A stretch of 64,000 nucleotides of DNA from Parus major (taxonomy: Eukaryota > Chordata > Aves > Passeriformes > Paridae), in contig NC_031781.1 in the NCBI RefSeq assembly GCF_001522545.3, forward strand, positions 15,327,568 to 15,391,567. The letters run 5' to 3'. Position numbers and translations under genes: made by a program. The notes under the pieces were generated by a model. It was not told the DNA's origin. It searched no databases and saw only the letters and a list, made by a program, of their open reading frames with translations. Below are positions 24,437-37,325 of the stretch, one piece after another. How positions within the stretch are numbered: position 1 is the first letter of the stretch; every line of letters starts with the position of its first letter.

Positions 24437-24706
24437 AGGCAGAACAGGGGGGAATGGCTTCAAACTACCAGAGGGCAGGGCTGGATGGGATATTGAGAAG
24501 AAATTGTTCCCTGGGAGGGTGATGAGGCCCTGGTACAGGTGCCAAGAGAAGCTGTGGCTGCCCCTGGATCCCTGGAAGTGCCCAAGGCCAGGTTGGATGG
24601 GGCTTGGGACAGCCTGGGACAGTGGAAGGTGTCCCTGCCCATGGCAGGGGATGGAACAGGATGGGCATTCATGTCCCTTCCAACTCAAACCACCCTGTGG
24701 TTCTGT
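24437..24706 (+). mobile_element. CR1 LINE, 5'-truncated 3' end
   Basis: Sense-strand CR1. The blocks run in the expected order: AACAGGGGGGAATGGCTTC, GAGGGTGATGAGGCCCTGG, AAGAGAAGCTGTGGCTGCC, AAGGCCAGGTTGGATGGGGC, 'GGAAGGTGTCCCTGCCCATG' and CTTCCAACTCAAACCACC, ending near TGTGGTTCTGTG. The overlapping minus and plus open frames across this element (up to 157 codons) are frames through the repeat and are not genes. The left 100 bases (24337-24436) do not look like CR1. Confidence 0.92.
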
Positions 24707-27700
24707 GTTTGATAACACAGTGGGACCCTGCTCCTCGTCAGGCTGCCACAGCACTTTTATAATAACTTGTCTATTTTCCACTGCATCACTTGATAACCTC
24801 ATTCAGATAAATGATTACCTGAAGAAGATGAAAACAAAACCAAAAACCCTCAGGCATATGTGGTGTATGAAAGCAAATCTCAGCTCCTATTAATTTTTAG
24901 GCCGTTAAAAGGCACTTTCCTAGAGAACAACACATTCCTATTGTCCCTAAAATGTGAAATATAATACAAACAGCCAGTGGCAGCGAGGGGTTTATTTGCT
25001 GTATGTTCAGGCAGGGTTCATCAGGTGGAGTTCTATCACATTCTGATGGATTTATGACAGTTCAATCAGAAGGACAACACTCGTGTGCATGTGCTCAGCA
25101 CCCGCAGGGACGGTGCAGATTTCAGGGAATGCAATGAGCATTCCAGCAACAATCACAATTCAGGACAGCAGTGTCTTCTTGCTGGATATCAGTGGCAACA
25201 TCTAATTATGAAGAAAATGTCAATGCTTCCTCTTTATTACTAACATTGTGGCTGCATTAAATCTAACTTTATTTGACAGGGCCTACTCAAAATTATTTCC
25301 TACAGAAATGTGCTATCAGACAGCAAGAGTATATCTTTGTCAAAACAGCAAGTAGTAGCTGCTGTTGAGCAATTTTGCAAACATGGTACCTTCAGGCACA
25401 TATACTGTATATCATTCTGCATTTCCTGATATGACAATTAGCCTTCAGTGTCAAGATAAAAAAGATTATGGATGCAAATATGGCTATTTCTTTTCTTTTC
25501 TTTTGGTTGATTGTATCTGATTACAGCCAGATACTACTTCTCAGCGTGATGAGTTTAAATATATTTTACTCTTTTCTTAAGGAAAAAAATGGAAATTGAC
25601 AGCAGAGTACTTAACTGCTGAGATTCATATGCTCACTTTATGTATATATGAAATGTAATTCAAGTGGCTGCAAACATTGACTAATCCAAGAATTCAAGCT
25701 TATTTGAGTTTTCTGTAGAGAAGCTTAGATTAGATCAAGTTGATGAGTTCTTTTGAGTTGCATATTACAATGTCATAAAAGACTAACAGAATTCATACAA
25801 AACACGAGCTGGGCTCATGCTCTCAGCACCACCAAAGAATAGAATCAGGATTTGCATCTTCTCCTCACAGACAGCAAACCTCCTCTTTGATTATTGGAGG
25901 AGTTTTGGCAGATTGTCTCACTCAGCAGCAAAATAACATGAAAAAGTCTTATTATAGAGTCAGTCCTTGTATGTGGATTTTATTATTGTAATTTTCTAAA
26001 TGTGAGCTATTCTTCAGCTTTGCAGCCTGGAGGTGGCTTAAAAACCTGTCTGGGAAATTGAGTAACAAATTTGTCACAACAGTGTTCTGAAAAAGAAATC
26101 CTGGAATTATAAAAACATAGAGTTATAATTAATCACTCCAGACTCATCTCTCGAGCAGTTTGACCCTGTGGAGCTCTGCCAAAAGACCAGCACAGCCTGA
26201 GTTTGCCCTGGTGCTCCAGTGAAACCCAGTGGGTTTTGTTCCTGAATGTGCCAAAGAAGAACTGAGCTCTGGCTGTCTCTGCCTCCTGCTCTTGACTGTG
26301 GAGACAGCAGAAATCCTTGTGCAAAATGAGCAGTCTTGAGCACAGTCTTGATAATTAGAGACCTTTTCCTCTGAATCTGCACCAAAAAAAGTTACATTAT
26401 TTTTTCCAGCTTATTACCTGAAAAACAGACATGACAATGGAGGAGAATGTGTGATAAAGAGACAGAGCTAAATAAAGAGAACAATAAATATTGCTGAGAT
26501 TAGGCTGTTGGGCAAAGAGCTGAATGCAGTTGAAAATCCAGCAAATCAGTTCAGGAAGATGAAGTTCATTGAGAGCAGGCGTCAGGAAACTGTGTTTCAA
26601 CCACAAGAAAAACTGAAAAGAAAACAGAGACAGCCACAGCAGGTGTACTTTATACTTCCAGCTCTTATAAAGCCTGCCAGAGAGCAGTATTGACATGTGG
26701 CAGCAGAGCATTTGAGTAGAAAAGGAGCATAAAGTTGCCTTGGCATTCACATCCAATTTAAGAGAAAAGCACTGCTTGGATACCTAGAAAATATATATGC
26801 TCCAAATATTTCATATGGAGCTTGTGTGCTAATCAAGAGGATATTCAGGGAAGAAACCAGTAAACAGCAGGCTTGAGCAAATGCTTTCCCAGCTCCCAAG
26901 CAGGAATTATTTTTAATCATAAGACATAAAGCAACCATTGGAGTAACCCCTGATCAGTGTCTTGCTGTCATGTGAGTTGTTTCACTGATTTCAGTGGAGC
27001 TATTTAAGATAAACATGTGCTTAAGTGCTTGGCAGGGTTGAACCATAAAGAGGATACCCTATTTTAGCAAAGATACTGACAAAAACTGCCCTCATTTACA
27101 CCTTAACTCCCATTTCATCGTTCTGTCCCTTAAGAAAACATTAATTCACTCAGAATAAGAAAGGAATCATAGACCCAAACTGCACCAAAACAGAGTAAGA
27201 GTCTTTCCCCTGCGGAGATTTCAGCAACATGCAATGACCTCCAACAACTTTAATTAAAGGGAAAATGCATACAGGAGGGAACAGTACAAAGCTATAGCTG
27301 ATAATTTAGTTCAGCATCAAAAGTCAGCAAAGCAGTGTGCTTCATGAAAAGCAACTGTCAGTCCTTGGCTGACAACTACAAAACATGCTGTGATGCACTG
27401 AAATATTAGGGGGAAAAAAGGAAACTTTTCCTGACTTCTTCAAACTGGGCAGAGGGTTCATATTCCTTTTAACTACCTGAGGGAATTAATTAATGAGGAA
27501 AAAAGCCCACCATAAACCCAAAGTCCACTGGGTTGTTAATTGCAGGTATCTGCTTTGCAGCTCACCTACTGCTTTGGCTGTTTTTATCCAGGACTGCCAT
27601 CGTTAGCTGCTGCTGACCTCACCCTGGGAAACCACTGCACACACTGGCATGGAACTCGAGGTGCTGCAACCTCGTGTGCTGTTCACCTGAGCTGCCTTTC

Positions 27701-27790
27701 TAGTGATTAATCCAGGGCAAGTGATTAACAGAGAGCAGCCACCTTTGCTTCACATTAGCTGCAAGCCAACAGAATTTCCACTTCCACTAG
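24707..27790. other. Unique non-coding stretch, no gene seen
   Basis: No gene is supported. The longest open frame is 119 codons on the minus strand (26397-26756) with hydrophobic, leucine/serine-rich content and no recognisable domain. AT-rich unique sequence throughout, with no simple repeat of note. Confidence 0.55.
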
Positions 27791-27952
27791 TGGGAGGTGG
27801 TTGGGCACTGCCCCAAGGCTGCCAGAGCTCCAGGAGCATTTGGACAACACTCCTGGGCACAGGGTGGGATTGTTGGCATGGCCAGGGGTCAGGCTCAGTG
27901 ATTCTTATGGGCTCAGGAGAGCCCAGATCAGGAGGTTCCATGATTCTAGGAA
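27791..27952 (+). mobile_element. CR1 LINE 3' end, different subfamily
   Basis: The segment matches a CR1 subfamily distinct from the 24.4 and 36.2 kb copies. It has GGAGGTGGTTGGGCACTG, AAGGCTGCCAGAGCTCCAGG, AGCATTTGGACAACACTC and CACAGGGTGGGATTGTTGG, then a tail with GATTCTTATGGG and GGTTCCATGATTCTAGG. This order is typical of the CR1 group abundant in passerines that ends in 'GATCCTTGTGGGTCCC'. A 113-codon plus frame (27703-28044) crosses it and is not a gene. Confidence 0.82.
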
Positions 27953-30719
27953 CGGACTCAGGGGTGGCTGACTTCTCTGACACAGGGTCTCTGCCCCTCG
28001 AGCTGCTTCCTTCCCAGAGAGATGGAAAGGCTCAAGCTGAGTGAGGGACATGGTGGGAGTTTATCTTGACCACTCCTTATCAGATCTTGTCAGGTGCCAG
28101 TCACAAAAAGCCATGGCAGCAGCGTGTCTGTCTTGCCTTCAGCTGTAAAAGTCTGGTTTTCACCTTGGGCAAGCATGTCACTCAAGAGAGGGGTGCACCA
28201 TGCAAATGCAGGTGGCTTTGTAGATTTTTCTCTGATTTTCAGGAAAAATAGATGGATTTTTAATCACAAAAGGTACTCTGTATTTACATATTGCTTTCCT
28301 GGAAACTTCTGTGATATTTTGTGATGATCTGGACATAGGAATCTGCCTGGGATACATAAAAGTTACACAAATTTAAAGAGGTAAGGGACCTGTCACTGCT
28401 CTGCTCCTATGCAGAGACTCCTGCAGAAGGATGGGGAGGTGTTTGCTTGAGTAGAAGAGAATGGGCAGTGTTAAATTAGGGAATTAAACTGCAAGCAGCC
28501 AAGTTGGCCAAACTATCTGTCCTTAGTGCCTGAAGGTTCTTGTTGAATTCAAGGCATGTTTTCTTGCTGGCAGGTCTCAGTGGAGATACCCTTTCCAGGC
28601 ATTAATGTAACTGATAGCATCTCTTGAGTGGTGTCAGCTGGAGTGATATTTCTCTTTCCTTCACCTAATAGAGACTGAAAGGGCTCTGAAGTTCTGGATT
28701 TAGTTGTGTGAAAGTATGGGGTGTTTAGGAAGGAAAAGGAAGATAAGATGCAGGAATCAAACCCAGGACAAAATCAGCACAGTGTAATTTAAAGATCAGT
28801 CACACAGAGTTGGAGCCTGCTCTTAGCAGACCTGTCTAGTCTAGGCTAAAGCAGGAATGAGTCTGAAGGAATACTGTAAAATAACCCCAGGGCTGAAGCT
28901 GGGACCTTTACCTGTGCTGTGACACTGCTTAACTACAGATATACAAAACTAAAATGCTCTAGTGTAACCTGCACTTGATAGTTTTTCCTCCAACAATATT
29001 TGAAGTATGTAATTTTGAAAATATTGGCTTGATTGCAGAGAAGTAGATAGAGACCTGTTGAGAATTAGAGCAGGTAACCACACTGACAAGACTTGCTGTA
29101 CTCTTTTATTTACAATTAATGGTGAATTTGTTTCATTTGAAGGTCTCACTCCCATACATAGTATGACTGAAATACTTGGCTGAAACTGAACCACCAATAA
29201 GGTCATTGAATTATTTATTTCACCTTTTAATCTACATATTTTTAATCCATTACTGTTTACAAATTAAAACATCAAATGAATATTTTTATTTCTTCTGAAT
29301 AAACCTCTAAACTCTGGCTTAATTTCAAGTTTTGGTTCTAGTCCCAAGCAGTTTAGTTGAAGCTTCATGAGTGTAAGGATTCAAACTGATTGCAACCTCA
29401 CTTCCCTGGTAGTCACAGTAATCTCAGAGAAAGTCTTCTGGCTGTTAATGTGACATCTGTAGTAGTACAACTGCATTTCTTGTTGAAGTGTGTTTCATCT
29501 AAACTGTATCATTTAGCAAATAAAAACCATTTAGTGAGATACAGTAGACGGATGCTGAAATTGGCCTATTAAAGATGCTTTAACAAATGGTGTAATGAAA
29601 TTCTCTGCAGCTGAGACACCACACTTAATATGACTCAGAATAGATAAAGTAAATAGTGACTAAGAGTAACAGCACTTTATGGAACATAATTATCATTTAA
29701 GTGAGGTGCTTTGCAGATGTGAGGAATTTCTGCAATACACTTTCTGCTAGCATTAAAGGTAGTTTTCTCTCAGTAGTGACTCAATGTGGAGCAATTTGTT
29801 TCATAACTGGAGAGTTCAAAACGTAGTTTGGAGGTTTGCTAAAATGTCTGAGACTCTTCATTTTGTGATGCTTTGAAATAGGCTGTGTATTTATGAATGG
29901 TTTTCCCCTGAGCCTTTATTAGCCAACAATCACAAGTCCCCACATCTTCCAATCCAAACTCCTGTGAGTAGTAGATTTTCTTGTTGCCTTATGCAATATT
30001 TTCATATGCTGTGAGATGCTTTACAGACAGTGACTTTAGTAAAATTCTGGCCAAATATTGCACCATATGATTTAACATTTCAAGTGCAGGGTGGAGCTAC
30101 CCTTTCTTTTGATTAACTGTAACAGCAGGATGAGTGTGCTGTGTCTGCCTGGGTTACAGACACGTCTGTGCCATAAAGATGTACCTGTTCCCACTGTGAT
30201 ATAAACATGAGCTCCATAGCCTTGTAGCCTCACCTTGCTAGTAGCTCTTTCAGAAATGTGGAGACTGTTTGCAATCCCATATGAACCAGGTTTTGCTTTC
30301 CAGAATAAAATTGTCTCTAATTTTGGTCTGATACGTGTTCAGATCAGTGACTCTGGAGTTATCCTCATGTATCAGTGACTCCTTCTGTTTGTCTGTGGAT
30401 AACAGGCAACGAAAGGTTAAAAGAAAGGCTGGTTCATATAGGATCCAAAGCCTAACCTAGTCCAAAGTCAAATGAAGTGAGAGATGCCTCCTGAGCTGCT
30501 CTTCACAGCCCTTGAAGTCACTGTTTTCTCCTGGGCAGGAGAAATACTCCCAGCAGGGCTCTGGCAGGACAAACCTCCCCAGGTGAGGTGGAAGAGGCTG
30601 GAACACATAAATGATTCTGCCTTCTTAGGATGTGTTCTGAGATCCATGAGTCCTGAACCATTTTTAAGTGGGTGACTTATCTGATTAATTAGTTTGCTGT
30701 GATACATGCTATCCATGAG

Positions 30720-31110
30720 CAGTTAAAAAGCCTTTCCACTTCATCACAAAGCATTTTATTTTGCTAGATATCATTTTTATTTAATACACAATCTATTCAG
30801 CAGCCGATTGCTGAATCGACAAGGTTTTTATAAGTGTTGCTGTATGTTCTAGTAGTCACTATTGGAAGGTTTAATGTTCACAGTGCTTCTGAAACAAATG
30901 GCTTTTCAGTGTCCATATTATTTTATCATATCAGTAATGAGCTATTACATGAATATGGAGCAAGTTTTATGTGACATAGCAGAGAAACAGTATTAATTTT
31001 CCATACCATTACATTCTCATTTTGAATTAGCAAAGGTGTGACTGAGAACCATTTCTAAAACACATTGTGCCATATATTGTTGCATGAGGAATGTCTGATG
31101 AAGAGTTGTT
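30720..31110. other. Candidate conserved non-coding block
   Basis: AT-rich, non-repetitive DNA with many TAAT/ATTA cores, ATGAATAT and TTGCATGAG-type motifs, and two isolated CpGs (30805, 30817) within and beside a hairpin. No open frame of interest lies in it. The texture resembles vertebrate conserved non-coding elements. Conservation itself cannot be seen from one sequence. Confidence 0.25.
30795..30816. repeat. Perfect inverted repeat (8-bp arms, 6-base loop)
   Basis: ATTCAGCA and TGCTGAAT flank GCCGAT. The arms are not low-complexity. Confidence 0.8.
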
Positions 31111-32657
31111 ACTGTTAAAAAGAGGATAAATAAAACTTTTAGATGAAAATCCCGCCTATGATGCTGCACAGGAGAGGCTGACCATGCTGTTTAGATACTG
31201 GTTCACTGGCCCAAGGAGGTCCCTGCACATTTGATTTGATTTCTCTCAGGCTGGACCCCACAGTAAAGTCACTCAGAGGTCTTCCCTTACCCCCTGATTT
31301 CTCCCTGCAACTGATTTAGTTTTGTCCTGCTGCCTGCAGCACACCTTGCTTGTGGCTTTCCACCTGGAAAGGGCTTCCATGGCTTGCACAGGAGTGTTCC
31401 AGGTTGAGATTAGATTTAGGGCCAGGGAAATTTTTTTTGGAGGGATTAAGTTATTCACACACTGGGGTTGGAGCCATCCCCAAACTCCTCGCCGAGCGTT
31501 AAAATCAAATCTGCTGAATAAAGTATTTCAGGCTAAATCCAATTGTGTGCTTGGGCTATCAGCACATGAGGGAAAGAGAAGGAGGAGGGCAGGGGCTGTC
31601 CCACTGTGCAGGCTCCCAGGGGAGCATCCTTCAGCCCACAGTCCCCCAGCTCCTGCTGCTGCTCTGCACACACAGGTACCCACAAAGCCCACCTCAGCCT
31701 CCCCTCCTGTCCAGTTTGCATTGCCCTGTACCTCCCAGCTTGGTGTTGGCACATCTGATTTCCCTTCCACGCCTCAGTGCTTTGCATTTGTTTTCCATGA
31801 GTTCCATTTTCTCTATTTCAGTCTGTTTCTCCAATTTATCGAGATCCCTTTCCTAAGTCTGTCCCTGAGAGACCTCCCAGCCTCTTGTCAGCTGCATGTT
31901 CAGCAGTGGGATCTCTTCTCTAATTACTCACTGTGTAAAAAGCAGCACCATTACCACTGATAAAGCACAGTAACCATTCCTTTGCAGCCTGCAGAATATA
32001 ACCAGTGGTGCACTTCTGCCCTGGAAGGCTATAAATGAGCTTAAAAATCTTCAGAAGGTGTAAAATTATTTATTTAAATGTAGCAGCTTTATCAATTCCT
32101 GTAGAATCCAATTGATTTCATCCCAGTGAAAACCCAGGTGAGTTAAGAATGCAGCCTCTTTGATAAATCAGTAATTGAATGTAATGAATTCTTAATCGTG
32201 GCTCTTGTTCAGCATTTGGTGACACAAGGTGCAGAGACCCCAATTAATTTCTTGCCACCCCCATTTCATTCAATGAGCAGTTTCCACACCAAATTCAGGT
32301 CTTTTATAAATCTAGCAGTGGAATAATATTAGATATACTGTTTGTCCTTTTAGTTTTTAGAGTGAACTATGTATTTGCAATCTCTGAGACTTCCTGAAGT
32401 TATTTCAGGGTTTTTTGAAACATACATACTTATTTCAGAAAAAACTCTCTTGTATTTCACAAGTGCAAGTTTCACTGCGTGTGTTCTATCATTTTGTGTA
32501 AAGATGTGCATTCATCCACCTCCAAATCATGGATTAAAATAATTATCAAAATTATGGACCAGATATTTATGTGACACAAATTATCAGTGGAAAAAAAATC
32601 CAGAAAATTATTTCTTGACCAGTGTGTGGGACAGTAAGTGGAAATCATCCACAACAC

Positions 32658-32672
32658 AAAAAAAAAAAAAAA
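32658..32672. repeat. Poly(A) run, 15 bases
   Basis: Uninterrupted A run followed by ATTAATAAATTAG and two copies of TTTAAACCAAT (near 32684 and 32695). Confidence 0.88.
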
Positions 32673-33076
32673 TTAATAAATTAGTTTAAACCAATTTAAA
32701 CCAATAGAAGCCTTGCCCATGTTACAGGAGAAATCAGCCAAATGCATTCTGCTATTTGATTCCATTCCAACATCCCTGTTTGTTTTGCAGTTCCCATTTC
32801 CTGTAGCTGCACACATCACTTGTTCTCATGATCTTGATTTACCTTCTTATTGCCCTAATAAGGAGAACTCAATATTTTTCCTGGAAGATGGGATTACAAA
32901 CAGCACTGCACAAAAGATCTCTCCTCCTCTTACCCCACCTCAGATGTGGGGTGCCCCTCTGGCCAGGTGACCATCCAGAGCTGCTGCTCCTTGCCTTAGG
33001 AAGTGGCATTTCTCCTAAGTGCCCTTCATCTCACCATAGGATTTTTAAGCAGAACTAGCTCCTTCCTAAGATTCTC

Positions 33077-33095
33077 TTTTTTTTTTTTTTTTTTT
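33077..33095. repeat. Poly(T) run, 19 bases
   Basis: The longest pure homopolymer in the window. It could be the tail of a minus-strand retroposed sequence, but the sequence to its right is not recognised as one. Confidence 0.92.
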
Positions 33096-34540
33096 GCCCC
33101 TGAATTATTTTAAAGCAAGATATTCTCTAAAAGGATTTATAACTTACGATTAGAAATCTTCTTTGTTGCTTTTTAGCCCTTTAGGATTTTGTCAGGATTA
33201 CTAACGGGATTTTTATCACCAGGGAAATATGGCTTCAGACATTATATCTTAAAAAAATAAATCTGAAGCATAGACTGCCAATGAAGCAGCCAACACATTT
33301 ATATTCACTCCAGAACAGCTTGTCTTGTAAACCAGAGGATTCTTTAGCAAGGTGTTTTAATTTTTTATGTGTCAGAATAAAGCAGATTTCTGGCTGAGGA
33401 AAACCATCTGTACAGATGACAGCTTGGCCATCGTGCTTTCCTGCTTTGTAAGATATCTGCCATATAGTTTTAGCCATGTTTTCACTGTGTTTTGCTGCAG
33501 TTGCATTCCTCATTCTGGTCCCATACTTAAATATATTCTTAATTCCAGGTCTGCTCAGTTATTCACTCAGGATTACAAGAACGTGCCTCAATAAATCAAG
33601 CAGCCCCTCAAGTGTTTTCCTGCATCAGGGCCTCTCTTTTTGTGTATAGAGGATGAGCAAAGAAGGAATTAGGGACATCAGACCTGTGCTAGAGCCAAGA
33701 AGCTCTGCAGGTAAAAAGCAATTCTGCCCTGCATTTTTCTCTGGGCACAGAGATTGTAAAGGATTTTTGGGGTGAAAACTCAGGTGGGCAGGAAGACAAG
33801 AGGGAACTGAATCTCTGAGTTTATTTAATGGCTTTGCTAAGTGGGTTTGCTTGTCTTAAGGTTGTTGTGGTCCTCCTCCCTAGAGGGAGGGTAACCAGGT
33901 TTTACAGATGCAGCTTTCTGTACATCCATGACACCAAGGCAGGCTGTTCACAAGCAGGATTTATGTGGAGACCTGTCCCTGACCTGTCATGTCTTCACTT
34001 TCTGCCTTGTGTATCAAAAGCTGGGGAATGGGAGTCAAACCTGGAAGGAAATGGGCTGGAGGAAATTGCAGGAGGAAGTGTTAGCCTTAGAGATTATCTT
34101 CAGGTATGAAAGAGCTGAAATCCAAACAAAAGCAGATTTTTGTTTCCAAAAATGCATCCTGATGATCAGATTTCTTTCATTGTTTGTCAAATGAAGGAAG
34201 GAAGAAATACATCTTCTTTCTTCTCCCTCTAAAATTGTCCTCACAAGGTGTGAAGAGCCCTGTGTCTTCAGCGACCTCTTTCTGCCCACATTCCACCCAG
34301 GGAGCTGAGAAAAGCAAGGCTGGATTACTGTCAAAGCAAAGCAGTTCCAGATTGGAGCAGAAGCCCTTAAAATAGGAGGCAGAAACTCTGAGTTTCTGTG
34401 TTTTTCCAAGTCTTTGTTTTGCCCAGGAGGAAGATTCCCATGGTGTACCCCTGGGCTCCAGGTTCACTGAGGCTCTGCATGCTCTTCTTGTAAACTGATC
34501 AAAACCATTTTATAAATAATTGTTTTATTTAGGAAAATCC

Positions 34541-34592
34541 TGTGGGTTTTTTTTTTCTGTTGTTTGTTTGTTTTGTTGTGGTAGGGTTTTTT
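34541..34592. repeat. G/T-rich low-complexity tract
   Basis: GTGGG, a long T run, TTGTTTGTTTG units, then TAGGGTTTTTTTC. Same compositional class as 5449-5512 and 59608-59650. Confidence 0.72.
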
Positions 34593-35159
34593 TCTGATCA
34601 ATAAAAAGCAGAGTTAATTAGTTAAGATACAGGACACTGCAGGGGTTAGTGGGTCACATAAATCTTTTAGAGCAAATAACTCTGGGCTTTTTATTCTAAA
34701 AAGTTTATTTCAAATTGTGTGTCTGGGGAGGTACCATCAAGGCAATTTCAATTTTATATCAACTACAATTATTTAAATTATCTTTAATCTATTACACCTT
34801 AGAAAGTCTAGAAGGCATACACAGGAATGAAACCCTGTGCATACAACCTTTCAAGCCACTTACAGGATTACCCTTGGGAAAAGCTCAGTGTTTTGGAAGG
34901 AATGGATTTTCTAAAAACTTCTAGATTACTTAAGAACAAATTTGGATTAATTAACAAGTGCAAAATACAGAGGTTACTGGGAATGGCAGAAAATCCAAGC
35001 AGTAATCAGCATGATCCACCCAGATCCAAGTGCCAGGGGCTTTGTCAAGCTGTGACCATATGATGTCCATGAGCTGCATGCTCATTTTCTGTTTATAGCA
35101 GCATTTAGGTTGTTCTCCAGCTCTTCTTCTTTTTCCTGAAGAGTATGAAGAAGTTCTGC

Positions 35160-35188
35160 AAAAAAACCCCCAAAAAACCCAAAAAAAT
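35160..35188. repeat. A/C-rich low-complexity tract
   Basis: A runs alternating with CCCC/CCC. It is the complement-type of the G/T-rich tracts. Confidence 0.72.
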
Positions 35189-36177
35189 TCTCACAATAAA
35201 ACACTATTAATTTTTAAAGGTATGAGTACAATCCTCACAGCTGGTGGCTCTCTGCTATTTACAGCCCAAGTGATCTGTCTGTTTCTGTGTTTATGGCAGT
35301 GATAAATGTCTGGGGGCTGTGGGGGCAGCTCGCCTCAGCAGGCACCTCCATCCCTGCTCCCCTCCTCACCCAGCCCTCGTCACCTCTGTCCCTCCACAAA
35401 CTGCTTTTCTGCTTCTGCACCACTAAATTATACAAGTCAGGAATCATGCAACAGGATTAAATGCCTGTGATCTTTGAAAAGAAATCCGTGTCAGGTAACT
35501 CTCATTTCCATCCTTGGCTTTGACCCTTCAGGCTTTAATCAGTTTTCATTTTCAAGCTCATCTTTGAACCCACAAAGGCTCTCTTGTCAAAGGTGAGATA
35601 TTATGTCTAATCACTCCATTTCAAGAGCTGGGCTTTAAAATTAAAATACCAGATATTCAAGTTCATGATAAGGACAGGAAAAGTCATCCTTAAGACAAAA
35701 GTTAGCAGGACTTCTTTCTACCTCTTCTGTGCCATCCCTGAGCCCATGGCACAGCCCTGGGCAGCCCTAAGGGACAGGCTCAGGGCACCTCCTTTCCTGA
35801 GTCAAATTTCACAAATTCCAACCTTGGCAGCTCACCTCCTGAAAGGGGTTTGTTTTAACAGGGGAGCAAACAGTTTAATTGCTCAGATTCCAGGCCCTGA
35901 CCTCAACTAACCTTAATTAATTAATTAGATATCAGCACAAGTCATCAAGCCTGTAGGTGAGGAGAGGAAAAAGCTGCTATTTTGGAGCATGGCCTGGGAC
36001 CTTCATATTTGCCTTTGCCAGAGGAAGGGAGTGGGAAAAGTGCTTTGCCTTGCTGTTCAGACAAGACCTGGTGCAGCTGAGGTGAGGGAGATGTGAGCAG
36101 AACCAGGTGTTGGGGCTGGAGAAGAGAAAGCTTCAGGGAGAGTTTAGAGACCCCTTTGGTGCCTAAAGAGGGTGCAG

Positions 36178-36482
36178 GAGAGCTGGAGAGAGACTGGGAC
36201 AAGGGTCTGGAGTGACAGGACAACAGGGAGTGGCTTCAAACTGCCAGAGGACAGGGTTAGATGGGACTTTGGGACGGAATTCTCCTCTGTGAGGGTGGTG
36301 AGGTCCTGGCACAGGGTGCCCAGAGAAGCTGTGGCTGTGCAATCCCTGGAATGTCCAAGGCCAGGTTAGACAGGGCTTGGAGAAACCTGGGATAGTGGAA
36401 TGTGTCCCTGCCCATGACAGGGGGGTGGAATGAGATGGGCTTTAAGGTCACTTCCAACCCAAACCATTCCATGAATCCATGA
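36178..36482 (+). mobile_element. CR1 LINE, 5'-truncated 3' end
   Basis: Sense-strand CR1 with AGCTGGAGAGAGACT, GGTCTGGAGTGACAGGAC, GAGGGTGGTGAGGTCCTGG, GTGCCCAGAGAAGCTGTGG, GGCCAGGTTAGACAGGGC, GTGTCCCTGCCCATGACAGG and CACTTCCAACCCAAACCATT, ending in a CCATGAATCCATGATA tail. Same general subfamily as the 4.6 and 24.4 kb copies. Short frames on both strands across it are repeat-derived. Confidence 0.93.
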
Positions 36483-37143
36483 TAACTTTGGACTCTCCTA
36501 CAGCACCCATCCTGCAGGAGTTCATGTGGCTGCTCTCACCTTGGGGTGCTTGATGTCAATGCCTGATCTGCTGAACAGCTGAAATGACTTTTTAGAAACT
36601 AAAACCACATCAGAAGGGCTGCAGCTGGAATGAGTGTGGGGGACAGTCTCATGCAGGGCTTGGTGTCAGGTTATCCAACAGAGTGAGGGTCATTTCAGGC
36701 AGAATTAACCCCAGGTAAGGGATTTTAAGCCCCTCTAGGTGGTCTGGACATTGAGGGAAAGGTCCATTCAGAGGGCAATTCAGGAGAGGGTCTCAACTGG
36801 ACAGAAACCCCTTTTCTTGGTTACAGCCTCTCCCAGAGTTACCCTCCTGGAGCAGCTGCCTCTGCACATGGTGAGGTGGATGCCCAGGGGGAGATGGAGC
36901 AGTTGCAGCAGTTCCTGTCATACAGCTTGGGGTGGCTGTAACTCAGCAGGACAGAAGCTTGTTTGTCTGCAGGCTCAGGTTTGGGATATAACAGCTTCCT
37001 TTGGGAAGGAAAACACAGCTCCCCTGAATAATTTATGTTTTTTCCTTAATTATTCAATAATAAGAGCCCATTCTTTGGTATTGAGATCCCAGATAAAATG
37101 CCAACAGTATGTTATGACTCTAAATCTTATTTTCAGGAGTAGT

Positions 37144-37325
37144 TTAAGGCCAAATTTTCAAGGTTATAAAAGCAACTTAAGATAGAGATAGCAATTTTCA
37201 AGACTAAGTAATTAATTAAGCCAGGCATCCAATTCCCAGGGAGCTCAACCTCTGTAGGCATTTAAATGTGTCTTTTGGCACCTAATGACCTTGGCATCTT
37301 TCAAGAACAGAGATCAGAGCGAGTA
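37144..37325. repeat. Possible ancient amniote interspersed repeat (uncertain)
   Basis: The segment starts GGCCAAATTTTCAAGG, has AGCAACTTAAGATAGAGATAG, a second ATTTTCAAG, then CAGGCATCCAATTCCCAGGG and GGCATTTAAATGTGTC with GGCACCTAATGACC. I associate this wording and order with an old, highly copied element common in turtles and crocodilians, of the type 'GGCCAGATTTTCAAAGG ... GGCACCTAA'. If correct, it was inserted long before birds arose. The name and class cannot be given with confidence. Confidence 0.33.

Larger units (their letters stand above)
27953..36177. other. Unique non-coding stretch, no gene seen
   Basis: No gene is supported. The longest open frame is 212 codons (31322-31960, plus). 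It sits in a GC-richer patch with overlapping frames on both strands and shows no domain. A 124-codon minus frame at 34035-34409 is likewise unrecognised. Structured items are a candidate conserved block with a small hairpin at 30.72-31.11 kb, a 15-base A run at 32.66 kb, a 19-base T run at 33.08 kb, a G/T-rich tract at 34.54 kb and an A/C-rich tract at 35.16 kb. Confidence 0.55.

Noticed and set aside
24329..24893. Frames of 157 and 129 codons on both strands
   Set aside because: They read through the CR1 fragment at 24437-24706.
31322..31960. 212-codon plus-strand open frame
   Set aside because: It sits in a GC-richer patch with overlapping open frames on both strands, shows no domain, signal peptide or splice context, and changes composition along its length. 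The stretch at 31400-31470 vaguely recalls a diverged CR1 but is too weak to call.
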